From Oscillospiraceae bacterium (GTDB lineage Bacteria; Bacillota; Clostridia; Oscillospirales; JAAYXM01): DNA of 52,713 nucleotides. The translations under genes and the position numbers were made by a program. The notes under the pieces were generated by a model that was given only the letters and a program-made list of their open reading frames with translations, ran no database searches and was not told where the DNA came from. Positions 43,711-52,004 of this stretch are shown in pieces. Numbering within the stretch: position 1 is the stretch's first letter; each line of letters begins with the position of its first letter. The stretch spans positions 1 to 52,713 of the forward strand of contig JAFSIZ010000089.1 of NCBI GenBank assembly GCA_017439555.1. The letters are read 5' to 3'.

Positions 43711-44769
43711 ATGGTTGAGTTTGTCACCAAAGAAACGCTTGAAGAATATGAAAATTTTATAGCTTCACACCCTAAAGGTCACTTCCTTCAGTCCTATGCA
43801 TGGAGTAAACAGAAGCCCGAATGGACCTGGGAGGGTATGATTGTAAGGGGCGAGGACGGAGCTATACGCGGCGCTATGTCGGTTCTCATCCGTAAAACCC
43901 CGGCACTTCCCTACAGCATTATGTATGGAGCACGCGCACCTGTGTGTGATATCCATGATGAAAAAACTCTTTCCGAGCTTCTCGAGGGTGCGAAAAAGCT
44001 CGCTGCAAAATATCATGCTTATGTATTCAAGCTTGATCCGGATATTTCAATCGAGGATACCGAGTTTTCCGATATTATGACACGGCTCGGCTTCAGACAC
44101 CGCGATACAGGCAAAAACTTTTCGGGCATTCAGCCGAGATTTGTTTTCCGCCTCAATGTTGAAGGGCGCGACGAGGAAGAGCTTATGGCATCCTTCCACA
44201 CAAAAACGCGCTATAACATCCGTGTTGCAGAACGCAAGGGCGTTGAAATCAAGCTTTGCGGAAATGAAGCTGTCGGTGATTTTTCTGATATGATGCTCGA
44301 GACCGGCGTGCGCGATGGATTTGTCGTCAGAAATCGCGAGTATTTTGAAAATATGCTCAAAAACCTCGGCGACAATTGCCGCCTTTATATGGCATATTCA
44401 GGAGAAATCCCCATTGCCGGCACGCTTGCCATTCACTACGGTGATAAGGTATGGTATCTTTACGGCGCTTCCTCGAACAAATACAGAAATCTTATGCCAA
44501 ACTATCTGCTTCAGTGGAATATGATTCAATGGGCTGTCGAGCTCGGCTGTAGAATCTATGATTTTCGCGGTGTTTCCGGAGATTTATCCGAAGACAATCC
44601 TCTATACGGCCTCTACAGATTCAAAAAAGGCTTTAACGGCGACTTTGTTGAGTTCACCGGTGAATATGACTACATATTCAATAAGCCAGTGAATTTCTGC
44701 ATAGAGAAGGGCGAACTGGTTTTCCGCAAGCTCCGCAAAAAGCTGTTTATATTTAAAAACCGCAAATAA
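43711..44769 (+). CDS. FemAB/FemX-family peptidoglycan bridge aminoacyltransferase
   Basis: Uses aminoacyl-tRNA to add residues to the peptide stem of lipid II. 352 aa, two GNAT-like halves: FIASHPKGHFLQSYAWSKQKPEW at the start, KTRYNIRVAERKGVEI near the domain junction, IAGTLAIHYGDKVWYLYGASSNKYRNLMPNYLLQW and IYDFRGVSGDLSEDNPLYGLYRFKKGFNG at the end. These match the FemAB family; the residue transferred cannot be told. GGAGG 8 nt upstream. An alanine racemase-like gene follows 28 nt later. Confidence 0.9.
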   Translation: MVEFVTKETLEEYENFIASHPKGHFLQSYAWSKQKPEWTWEGMIVRGEDGAIRGAMSVLIRKTPALPYSIMYGARAPVCDIHDEKTLSELLEGAKKLAAKYHAYVFKLDPDISIEDTEFSDIMTRLGFRHRDTGKNFSGIQPRFVFRLNVEGRDEEELMASFHTKTRYNIRVAERKGVEIKLCGNEAVGDFSDMMLETGVRDGFVVRNREYFENMLKNLGDNCRLYMAYSGEIPIAGTLAIHYGDKVWYLYGASSNKYRNLMPNYLLQWNMIQWAVELGCRIYDFRGVSGDLSEDNPLYGLYRFKKGFNGDFVEFTGEYDYIFNKPVNFCIEKGELVFRKLRKKLFIFKNRK

Positions 44770-44797
44770 ATATACTGCAGAAAGAAGTGGGTATGAT

Positions 44798-45895
44798 ATG
44801 AATTCATTCATCATCGAGCGCGAAAAAATCATTGCAAACGCAGAAGCAATATTCTCACGTGCAGGAGATGCCGATGTCTATGCTGTTGTCAAAGGGCGCG
44901 GATACGGTTTTGGGCTGAATGAATATATTCTCCTCCTTCACGAGTGCGGTGTCCGCACCTTCGCAGTTACCGACGTGGCAGATGCCCTTTCTATAAAAAA
45001 GCTCAACCTTATCGATACGAATGTTTTTATGCTGCGCTCCACATCACTTTCCGAAGAGCTTGCTGCGCTCATCGAAAATGATGTTATCCTCACAATCGGC
45101 AGCACCGAGGCTGCAGTTGCGGCAAATGATATTGCTATCTCAAAAAACAAACAGGCTCGCGTGCATATAAAAATAGATACCGGAATGGGACGATACGGTT
45201 TTTCCACAGATGACATCGAACAAATATATGCAGCTTTCACGAAGTTCTCGGCGCTGACTCCTTGCGGCCTCTATACTCATCTCTCGTCCGCTTTCAAAAG
45301 CCGCAGGATTACAGACCGGCAGATAGATGAGCTCTTTGCAATCCGCGATGAGTTGAATGCACGCAATGTCGATTGCGGCGTTGTTCATTTTGCAAACTCA
45401 GCATATCTTTTCAAATTCGGTGACCCGATAGGCGATGCTGTCAGAATCGGCTCTGCCTTCACGGGAAGACTCGCCTGCAAAGGAAAAGGGCGAAGCCTTT
45501 CCAAAGTCGGATATCTTGAGAGCAATATCTGTGAGATACATTGGCTCTCCCCCGGCTCTAAGGTCGGTTACGGCGGTGCTTTTACTGCAAAAAAGGCAAC
45601 AAAAACCGCGGTTATCCCTGTCGGATATTCAGATGGTTTCCATGTCGAAAAGGCGCGCGATACCTATAGGTTCAGAGATTGCCTTTTTTACATACTCTCA
45701 GACATAAAACGAATGTTTTTCAAAAAGAGCGTTTATGTGAAAATAAACGGCAAAAAGGCAAAGGTACTCGGGCACATCGGAATGACACACACTGTATGTG
45801 ACATTACAAACATCTCATGTGATATCGGCGACAAGGCTGAATTTGACACCAGCCCGCTCTACGTCTCGCCTGATATATACAGAGAGTTTATATGA
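44798..45895 (+). CDS. alr: Alanine racemase-like PLP enzyme (diverged)
   Basis: 365 aa with the alanine racemase barrel plus C-terminal beta domain. The PLP lysine is K32 in VYAVVKGRGYGFGL, with Phe where Alr normally has His (YGHG). IDTGMGRYGF (R132), LYTHLSSAF (H161), FANSAYL, VRIGSAFTGR (R216) and VGYGGAFTA (catalytic Y258) are retained, as is PVGYSDGF. It supplies D-alanine, or could racemise a related amino acid. It is translated with the FemAB gene, so both probably serve wall peptide synthesis. An extra YILSDIKRMFFKK segment in the C-terminal domain is unusual. Confidence 0.85.
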   Translation: MNSFIIEREKIIANAEAIFSRAGDADVYAVVKGRGYGFGLNEYILLLHECGVRTFAVTDVADALSIKKLNLIDTNVFMLRSTSLSEELAALIENDVILTIGSTEAAVAANDIAISKNKQARVHIKIDTGMGRYGFSTDDIEQIYAAFTKFSALTPCGLYTHLSSAFKSRRITDRQIDELFAIRDELNARNVDCGVVHFANSAYLFKFGDPIGDAVRIGSAFTGRLACKGKGRSLSKVGYLESNICEIHWLSPGSKVGYGGAFTAKKATKTAVIPVGYSDGFHVEKARDTYRFRDCLFYILSDIKRMFFKKSVYVKINGKKAKVLGHIGMTHTVCDITNISCDIGDKAEFDTSPLYVSPDIYREFI

Positions 45896-45965
45896 GAATG
45901 AATACGGCTTGCTCCATATGTGAAGCACCGTTTCAAATATACAAAACACCGGGAGGTAATGAATT

Positions 45966-46289
45966 ATGAAAATGGTAATGGCAATCATCAACGCAGACGA
46001 CGCTCAGACTGTTGTCTCCAATCTCACAAACTCAGGCTTTTCAGTTACAAAACTTGCGACAACCGGCGGATTTCTGAAGACAGGCAACACGACTGTTCTC
46101 GTCGGTGTGGATGATGAGAAGCTCGAGGATGTTCTCGCTATCATCAACAAGCATTCACATAGCAGAAAGCAGCTTGTTCCTGCTACTTCCGAGTTCGGAA
46201 TCGGTATGATTCCGACTGTTCCTGTCGAAGTATCAGTCGGCGGTGCAACCATATTCGTTATGGACGTCGAACGCTTTGAAAAGATCTGA
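45966..46289 (+). CDS. darA: Cyclic-di-AMP-binding PII-like protein DarA
   Basis: 107 aa, a trimeric PII-like receptor (YaaQ) that binds c-di-AMP. The ferredoxin-like core starts MKMVMAIINADDAQTVVSNLTNSGFSVTKLATTGGF and the conserved glycine-rich loop GGFLKTGNTTVLVGVDDEK is intact, as is the extended B-loop region SRKQLVPA. GGGAGG precedes ATG 45966. Its neighbours holB and ricT reproduce the Bacillus yaaQ-holB-yaaT order (without yaaR). Confidence 0.95.
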   Translation: MKMVMAIINADDAQTVVSNLTNSGFSVTKLATTGGFLKTGNTTVLVGVDDEKLEDVLAIINKHSHSRKQLVPATSEFGIGMIPTVPVEVSVGGATIFVMDVERFEKI

Positions 46290-46292
46290 CGA

Positions 46293-47285
46293 ATGAATTT
46301 TAAAGGATTTTATGGAAATGAGCGCGCAAAAGCCTATCTTTCTGCCGCTTTTGCGCGCAATTCCATCCCACACGCCCTGCTGATTGCCGGAGAGCCCGGC
46401 ATCGGCAAAAAAACTCTTGCCGACATCATCGCACGCGCACTTGTGTGCACAGGTGAAAACGCTCCTTGTGAGAGCTGTGATGCTTGCTATAAATCTGCAA
46501 ACCGTTCCCATCCTGACATCATTCGCTTGGGAACTGAAGATGAATCTGTCAAAGTGGATGAAATACGTGCGCTCAAACGGGATGCACTTCTTCGCCCGAA
46601 TGATGGAGAGCGCAAGGTTTATATAATTGATCACGCAGAAGCGATGACACATCAGGCGCAGGATGCCTTTTTAAAAATATTGGAAGAGCCGCCGCTATTT
46701 ACTTTCTTTATTATTTTGTGCTATAATTTATGCGATTTGCTTCCGACCATCGTTTCCAGAGCTGCGCACATATCGCTCTCTCCTCTCAGCGACACCGATA
46801 TGCTTCGCGTAATTGACGAACGTTTGCCGGGAATCTCTGCCGAAAAGCGGGATTTGCTGGTTCAGACAAGCGGTGGAGTATGCACTTTTCTTGTTGACGA
46901 AAAAAACAAGGAATTTACCGATGCGGCGGAAATTCTGGCAGGAGCCCTCATCTCTCGCGATGAATTTGAAATATTCAAAGCTGTTTCTGCTCTTGAAAAG
47001 CGTGAACGCGACGCTGTCGTTTCAATTTTGAATGAACTTATAATAATAATCCGCGACGCCTGTGTTATTTCATCAGGCGCGCTCAGCACACTTATATCAC
47101 GTGCCGATAAAAAATATGCTGAAAATATAGCAGCTGTATATTCCCCGAAGGCTTGCTGTGAAATCATCGACAGCGCAACTCAGGCTTCTGCTTCCTGCTT
47201 GCGCAATATAGGTGTTTCACATCTGACAGGCAGCCTTATTTGTAAACTTGCTGATATTGCCGCGAAGGCGGTTTCGAAAGGATAG
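46293..47285 (+). CDS. holB: DNA polymerase III delta prime subunit
   Basis: Clamp-loader subunit, 330 aa. AAA+ P-loop GEPGIGKKTLADIIARAL, zinc module CTGENAPCESCDACYKSANRSHPDI, DEIRALKRD, YIIDHAEAMTHQAQDAFLKILEEPP and LPTIVSRAAHISLSPLS follow the family order. The start at 46293 is 3 nt after darA, with a weak SD, and the stop is 8 nt before ricT. Confidence 0.92.
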   Translation: MNFKGFYGNERAKAYLSAAFARNSIPHALLIAGEPGIGKKTLADIIARALVCTGENAPCESCDACYKSANRSHPDIIRLGTEDESVKVDEIRALKRDALLRPNDGERKVYIIDHAEAMTHQAQDAFLKILEEPPLFTFFIILCYNLCDLLPTIVSRAAHISLSPLSDTDMLRVIDERLPGISAEKRDLLVQTSGGVCTFLVDEKNKEFTDAAEILAGALISRDEFEIFKAVSALEKRERDAVVSILNELIIIIRDACVISSGALSTLISRADKKYAENIAAVYSPKACCEIIDSATQASASCLRNIGVSHLTGSLICKLADIAAKAVSKG

Positions 47286-47293
47286 ATTTTACT

Positions 47294-48181
47294 TTGAAAG
47301 AAATAATCGGAGTACGATTCCGCGAAGGCGGAAAAATATATTCGTTTGATCCGGGCGAGCTTTCGCCTGTGGCCGGTGAACGCGTTATTGTGGAAACTTC
47401 GCGCGGAATTGAACTTGGCACGGTTTCAGACGAACGTCACTCAGTCGACGAAAGCATAATCGTTGCGCCGCTTCGCAAGGCTCTCAGAATAGCTTCTCCC
47501 GAAGATATAAAGACAGCCGAAGAGCTTCGCAGCCGCGAAAAAAGCGCAGTTGTCATCTGCCAGGAAAAGATTGAGGCTCATCAGCTTGAGATGAAGGTGA
47601 TAAATGCCGAATGCTCGTTTGACGGCTCTAAAATCATTTTCTATTTCACGGCAGACGGAAGAATAGACTTCAGAAATCTTGTAAAGGATCTGGCATCCGT
47701 TTTCAGAACACGCATTGAGCTGCGCCAGATTGGTGTTCGCGATGAAGCAAAAATGTTAGGAGGTCTCGGCATATGCGGAAGGCCGTTCTGCTGTGCAAGC
47801 TTTCTTGATGACTTCCAGCCCGTTTCAATAAAAATGGCTAAAGAGCAGAATCTCTCTCTCAATCAGGCCAAGATTTCCGGAACTTGCGGCCGCCTTATGT
47901 GCTGCCTCAAATATGAACAGGAAGCATATGAGGATCTTATCCGCACGACCCCGAAGGTCGGCGCTGAGGTTGATACCCCTGCAGGCCCGGGCACTGTCGC
48001 TGATGTCAGCCTTATTTCCGGAAAGCTGAGAGTCAAGCTTGATGATTCGGCTGATTTTGCACTCAAAACCTTTGACAAGTGTGAGGTGTGCCCCAGAGGT
48101 GCAGCCGACGCTTGCCCTCATAAGCGCCATAAAAAGCACGGAAAAGCCCCCGCGAAAAACACGGAGGCTTCTGAAGATTAG
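47294..48181 (+). CDS. ricT: PSP1-domain regulatory iron-sulfur protein RicT (YaaT)
   Basis: 295 aa from TTG 47294. The PSP1 core EIIGVRFREGGKIYSFDPGEL and the paired cysteine motifs CGRPFCCASFL and CGRLMCCLKYE match the RicT subunit of the RicAFT complex, which guides mRNA processing and sporulation in Bacillus. RicA and RicF are not here. The basic C-terminus (CPHKRHKKHGKAPAKNTEASED) is typical. The last codons form one arm of the dacF terminator. Confidence 0.93.
   Translation: MKEIIGVRFREGGKIYSFDPGELSPVAGERVIVETSRGIELGTVSDERHSVDESIIVAPLRKALRIASPEDIKTAEELRSREKSAVVICQEKIEAHQLEMKVINAECSFDGSKIIFYFTADGRIDFRNLVKDLASVFRTRIELRQIGVRDEAKMLGGLGICGRPFCCASFLDDFQPVSIKMAKEQNLSLNQAKISGTCGRLMCCLKYEQEAYEDLIRTTPKVGAEVDTPAGPGTVADVSLISGKLRVKLDDSADFALKTFDKCEVCPRGAADACPHKRHKKHGKAPAKNTEASED
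48144..48175 (-). terminator. Terminator of dacF within the end of ricT
   Basis: On the minus strand AAGCCTCCG / CGGGGGCTT pairs with one G-U and is followed by TTTTCC. It lies wholly inside the ricT coding end, so the two convergent genes share sequence. Confidence 0.55.
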
Positions 48182-48186
48182 TTTTA

Positions 48187-49476
48187 TCAATAATAACGCC
48201 TTCTGCGACGTCTCTTGCGCTTGTTATATCTGATAACATAGATGATATATATTATCACGCCTATTATTATCACCGCTACAACAGCCATCGTTATCGGGCT
48301 TCTGATGATATCTCCGACGTGGTTGATTATATAGGCAAACAGCGATCGCTCAACATCATCCGCAGCAACAAGAGGCAAGGTTATGTAGTCCCTATCTTCA
48401 TATCTTACCACTACGCTTCCAATCTCATCACCCTTTGCTATAGGCGCTTCAAGCGTCGTTTCGGCGCTGGGTATGAGTTCTATCTTCTCGGGATCAAAGT
48501 CCTTTGGCATCAATACGGAATAGCTCTCAGGGCTGTGGGCGACTACGTAGTCACGGTCTTTCGCCGATTCGACTTTGACCTCACATACGGGTTGGCTTGA
48601 AGAAAGAAGCGTTGCACGCTTGAAATTCTCAAAGCCCCAGGCAAGAAGACGCTTTGACTCAACAAAGTGCCCCTTCTTCCCTTCCGCATCGCGCGCAGCT
48701 CCCAGAACAACGGATATCAGCTCTGTTCCGTTATATTCCGCACTTGCAGCGAGGCACAGACCTGCCGGTGTTGTACTTCCGGTTTTGAGTCCGTTTGCAC
48801 GGGAATAGACATATCCAAGCTCTTTATATCTGGAAATAAGCGAATTCGTTGTGAAGAAATAGCGTTCTTCCTCAAGATTTGTGGCCGGAATTGTCGCATC
48901 CTTCATCGCGCATATCTCACGGAGTCTTGCGTGTTTTCTGACTTCAACAGCAATCTTTGCAACGTCAGCGGCTGTTGTATAGTGATTTTCATCATGCAGG
49001 CCGCTCGGATTCACAAAATGAGTTCCCTGAAGGCCAAGCTCCTCCGCACGGCTGTTCATCAGCTCAACAAACGACGTGACGCTTCCCGAAACTCTTTCAG
49101 CGAGAATGTTCGCCGCTTCATTTGCACTTGCAACAAGAAGGCAGATGAGCAAATTATCAACCGTCATCTTTTCGCCGGGTTTCACACCGACAGTGCTTCC
49201 TGCGGCGGAAAGCCCCGTAAACGCACTTTCCTTTGCTGTCACAACCTCACTGAGGTCTGATATATTTTCGACAACAATAAGCGCTGTCATAAGCTTCGTC
49301 AGGCTTGCAGGATATTGTTTTGTATCCGCATTTTCCCCATAAATCATATGACCGTCAGTCGCATCGATGAGGATAGACGCTTTTGAATTTACATCTATCG
49401 CATCAATTGCACCGGCAACGCTTGTTAGCATCACAACAGCAGCAAGTATCATTGACAGAACTCTCAGCTTTTTCAT
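48187..49476 (-). CDS. dacF: D-alanyl-D-alanine carboxypeptidase (DacA/DacF class PBP)
   Basis: A serine peptidase that trims the terminal D-Ala of wall pentapeptides outside the membrane. 429 aa. Signal peptide (residues 1-23, LSMILAAVVMLTSVAGA). Active-site SLTK (S58-K61), SAN (118-120) and KTGSTTPAG (K232-G234) are all present, with the PBP5-like C-terminal domain and a C-terminal membrane helix (SPITMAVVAVIIIGVIIYIIYVI) followed by RYNKRKRRRRRRYY. GAGG precedes ATG 49476. The symbol is by similarity; dacA and dacB are alternatives. Confidence 0.93.
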   Translation of the reverse strand: MKKLRVLSMILAAVVMLTSVAGAIDAIDVNSKASILIDATDGHMIYGENADTKQYPASLTKLMTALIVVENISDLSEVVTAKESAFTGLSAAGSTVGVKPGEKMTVDNLLICLLVASANEAANILAERVSGSVTSFVELMNSRAEELGLQGTHFVNPSGLHDENHYTTAADVAKIAVEVRKHARLREICAMKDATIPATNLEEERYFFTTNSLISRYKELGYVYSRANGLKTGSTTPAGLCLAASAEYNGTELISVVLGAARDAEGKKGHFVESKRLLAWGFENFKRATLLSSSQPVCEVKVESAKDRDYVVAHSPESYSVLMPKDFDPEKIELIPSAETTLEAPIAKGDEIGSVVVRYEDRDYITLPLVAADDVERSLFAYIINHVGDIIRSPITMAVVAVIIIGVIIYIIYVIRYNKRKRRRRRRYY

Positions 49477-49510
49477 TTACTTTACCTCTCTTTAATTTTC
49501 CTTTCGTTAT

Positions 49511-49539
49511 ATTATAGCAGAAAATATAAAATTAAACAA
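49511..49539 (-). promoter_or_regulatory. Promoter of the D,D-carboxypeptidase gene
   Basis: TTGTTT (49534-49539), 17 nt, TATAAT (49511-49516). Confidence 0.6.
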
Positions 49540-49556
49540 TATACGGAAAGCTTATT

Positions 49557-49883
49557 ATGAAGATTTCAATCCACGAAATTATTCTCGGCGCACTTGCCGC
49601 CATATTCATTTCATTCGTTATCATATTCTCTCTCAATCCGCCCGATGCCAAGCTCAATATTGTTTCCGGCGCAGAAACGCCGGCGGTTGCATATCTTGTG
49701 AACATAAACACAGCAGATGCAGCTGAGCTTGAGACACTCGACGGAATCGGAGCGAAAACGGCCGCTGCCATAATTGAATATCGCAACAAACACGGCGGCT
49801 TTAAAAACGCAGATGAGTTGTGTGAGGTTCCCGGAATCGGCCCCTCCACACTTGAAAAAATAAAAGATTACATTAAAGTTTAA
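49557..49883 (+). CDS. ComEA-like membrane-anchored helix-hairpin-helix protein
   Basis: 108 aa with an N-terminal helix (residues 7-25) and a C-terminal double HhH domain: VNINTADAAELETLDGIGAKTAAAIIEYRNKHGGFKNADELCEVPGIGPSTLEKIKDYI. This is the DNA-binding module of ComEA, the competence DNA receptor. It lacks the longer linker of Bacillus ComEA. The response regulator starts 15 nt later, but the link may be only by proximity. Whether it functions in competence is unknown. Confidence 0.85.
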   Translation: MKISIHEIILGALAAIFISFVIIFSLNPPDAKLNIVSGAETPAVAYLVNINTADAAELETLDGIGAKTAAAIIEYRNKHGGFKNADELCEVPGIGPSTLEKIKDYIKV

Positions 49884-49897
49884 CAGGGGGTTTCATT

Positions 49898-50578
49898 ATG
49901 AGAATACTTGTAGTAGATGATGAGAAGATCATCGTTAAAGGCATTAAGTTCAACCTTGAAAATGAAGGTTTTGATATCGAAACTGCTTATAACGGTGAAG
50001 ACGCTCTCGAAATCATCAAAAACGTGCATCTCGACCTTGTTATACTTGATCTTATGATGCCAAAGCTTGACGGTCTTGAAACCTGCAGGCGCATCCGTGA
50101 ATTTTCAACAGTTCCGATAATTATGCTCACGGCAAAGAGCGAAGACACGGACAAGCTTCTCGGATTCGAATACGGCGCTGACGACTATCTCACAAAGCCA
50201 TTTAATATTCTCGAGCTTAAATCCCGTGTGCGCGCCATTCTGAGACGCTCCGGATCATCCTCATCGAAATTCAAAAACACACGGCTTATCGCTGATTCGC
50301 TTATCATCGATACAGAACAGCGCAATGCATATCTCGACGGCAATCCCGTTCAGCTTACAGCAAAAGAATTTGATCTTGTTGAACTTATGATGAGAAACCC
50401 GGGGCGTGTATATAGCCGCGACAATCTTCTCAACATTGTCTGGGGCTATGAGTATCCCGGAGATATGAGAACGGTTGACGTTCACATCAGACGTCTACGT
50501 GAAAAGCTGGAGGCTAACCCTGCAAAGCCTGAGCTTATTCTCACTAAATGGGGAGTTGGATATTATTTTAAAGCTTAA
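49898..50578 (+). CDS. OmpR-family response regulator
   Basis: 226 aa. Receiver: VVDDEKI (D7/D8), phospho-acceptor D51 in VILDLMMPKLDG, LTAKS and K100 in YLTKPF. Winged-helix output domain from about residue 130 (IDTEQRNAYLDGNPVQLTAKEFDLVELMMRNPGRVYSRDNLL...MRTVDVHIRRLREKLEANPAKPELILTKWGVGYYF). AGGGGG SD 8-10 nt upstream. It is the partner of the kinase encoded next. Confidence 0.96.
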   Translation: MRILVVDDEKIIVKGIKFNLENEGFDIETAYNGEDALEIIKNVHLDLVILDLMMPKLDGLETCRRIREFSTVPIIMLTAKSEDTDKLLGFEYGADDYLTKPFNILELKSRVRAILRRSGSSSSKFKNTRLIADSLIIDTEQRNAYLDGNPVQLTAKEFDLVELMMRNPGRVYSRDNLLNIVWGYEYPGDMRTVDVHIRRLREKLEANPAKPELILTKWGVGYYFKA

Positions 50579-52004
50579 TCTGGGTATCGGCTTCAAGTTC
50601 CGCGAAAGCCTTTCTTTTAAAATTATCATATCCTGTGCCTTGGCATCCATATTGATTATTTTGTTTTCAACCATATTTATCTGGAACAAAATATCCTCAG
50701 CAAGCTATTCTGCCAAGCAAACAGAGCTTACTGCAGCGGCGTCTGAATATTCGGCGTCGCTTTCAGCTTATGGTTTCGATTTCAAGCTCAATATTCCAAA
50801 GAATTACGCCGGCGTAAACCGCAGGGTTATTGTTACCGACACAGCATTCAAAGTTGTCTTTGACAGCTCTGATATCGAAAATTCAAGAGGAAAAACATTA
50901 TTGCTCCCGGTGGCTTTTTCCGCAATACAGGGAAATGAATATTTCTCCTTTGATGTTCTGGATATGTCGCTTGAAAGCTGCGCCTCCTCCCCCATTATTG
51001 CTGACGGCAAAATAATCGGCTCGGTATGCATTTTCGAAACAGACCTGAGCCTTCAACACGTTTTCAGGGCTTGTCGCAATGCTTTGATCATCACCGGAAT
51101 ACTAACTGCCATCATCTTTATTATCACTGCTTTTTGCATCGTTGCTATGTATAAGGCACGCACTTCAAACCTTATAAAAACAGTGCGCAATGCTCACGAA
51201 GCGGATGAAATAGAAAAGATTCCCGTTGATTGCAACGATGAGCTTGCTCCAATAATCCGAGAATTCAACAACATATATGAGCGACTGAACTATGTTCTCC
51301 AGATGCGCCAGGTCTTTGTGTCTGATGCATCGCACGAGCTGCGTACACCGCTTGCTGCGATAAAGCTTTTGTGTGAATCCATAACACAGACTGATAACGT
51401 TGATGCGGATACTGCGCGCGAATTTATGGAAGACATCATCCTTGAAGTTGACCGAATGTCTCATACAGCAGAAAAATTGCTTGTGCTCTCAAAGCTCGAC
51501 AACGCAAACAGGTCAGCACTTGCGCCGATTTCTCTCTCTTCTATCGTTCACAAAACGATCACCACGCTTGCACCAATCGCAGAAAACAAGGATGTCACGA
51601 TAGAACAATACATAGAGGAGGATTGCTCCATACTCGCCGATATGGAGGGAGCAAGCCAGATTATCGGAAACCTTATTGACAACGCCATTAAATATAACAA
51701 TGTCGGCGGAACGCTGCGCATCTACCTCTTCTCACGGGCAGGTAAATGCACCTTTATAACAGATGATACAGGAATAGGCATTGCCCCCGAATACCGCGAG
51801 CAGGTTTTTGAGCGGTTTTATCGCGTCGATAAATCACGTGAGCACGATGGTCGCGGCGGAAGCGGACTCGGGCTTTCCATCGTCAAACGTAACGTTGAAA
51901 GCTTTGGCGGTACGGTCAGAATATCCGAATCGGTAAGCGGCGGAACGCGGTTTACAGTTGTTTTTCCGAGCCTTCTCACGGAAGATGAGGTGGATATGAT
52001 ATGA
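50556..52004 (+). CDS. Membrane sensor histidine kinase
   Basis: Start uncertain: the open frame reaches back to 50475, which overlaps the regulator by about 100 nt. I choose TTG 50556, which still overlaps it by 23 nt; GGGGAG at 50550-50555 would better suit ATT at 50562. About 482 aa. Helix 1 (IIISCALASILIILFSTIFIW), an extracytoplasmic region of about 120 aa, helix 2 (ALIITGILTAIIFIITAFCIVAMY), a HAMP linker, the H-box FVSDASHELRTPLAAIK, N-box LIDNAIKYN, and G-boxes DTGIGI and GGSGLGLSIVKRN. Its stop overlaps the lipoprotein start by 4 nt, so all three genes are coupled. Signal unknown. Confidence 0.9.
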   Translation: MDIILKLNLGIGFKFRESLSFKIIISCALASILIILFSTIFIWNKISSASYSAKQTELTAAASEYSASLSAYGFDFKLNIPKNYAGVNRRVIVTDTAFKVVFDSSDIENSRGKTLLLPVAFSAIQGNEYFSFDVLDMSLESCASSPIIADGKIIGSVCIFETDLSLQHVFRACRNALIITGILTAIIFIITAFCIVAMYKARTSNLIKTVRNAHEADEIEKIPVDCNDELAPIIREFNNIYERLNYVLQMRQVFVSDASHELRTPLAAIKLLCESITQTDNVDADTAREFMEDIILEVDRMSHTAEKLLVLSKLDNANRSALAPISLSSIVHKTITTLAPIAENKDVTIEQYIEEDCSILADMEGASQIIGNLIDNAIKYNNVGGTLRIYLFSRAGKCTFITDDTGIGIAPEYREQVFERFYRVDKSREHDGRGGSGLGLSIVKRNVESFGGTVRISESVSGGTRFTVVFPSLLTEDEVDMI

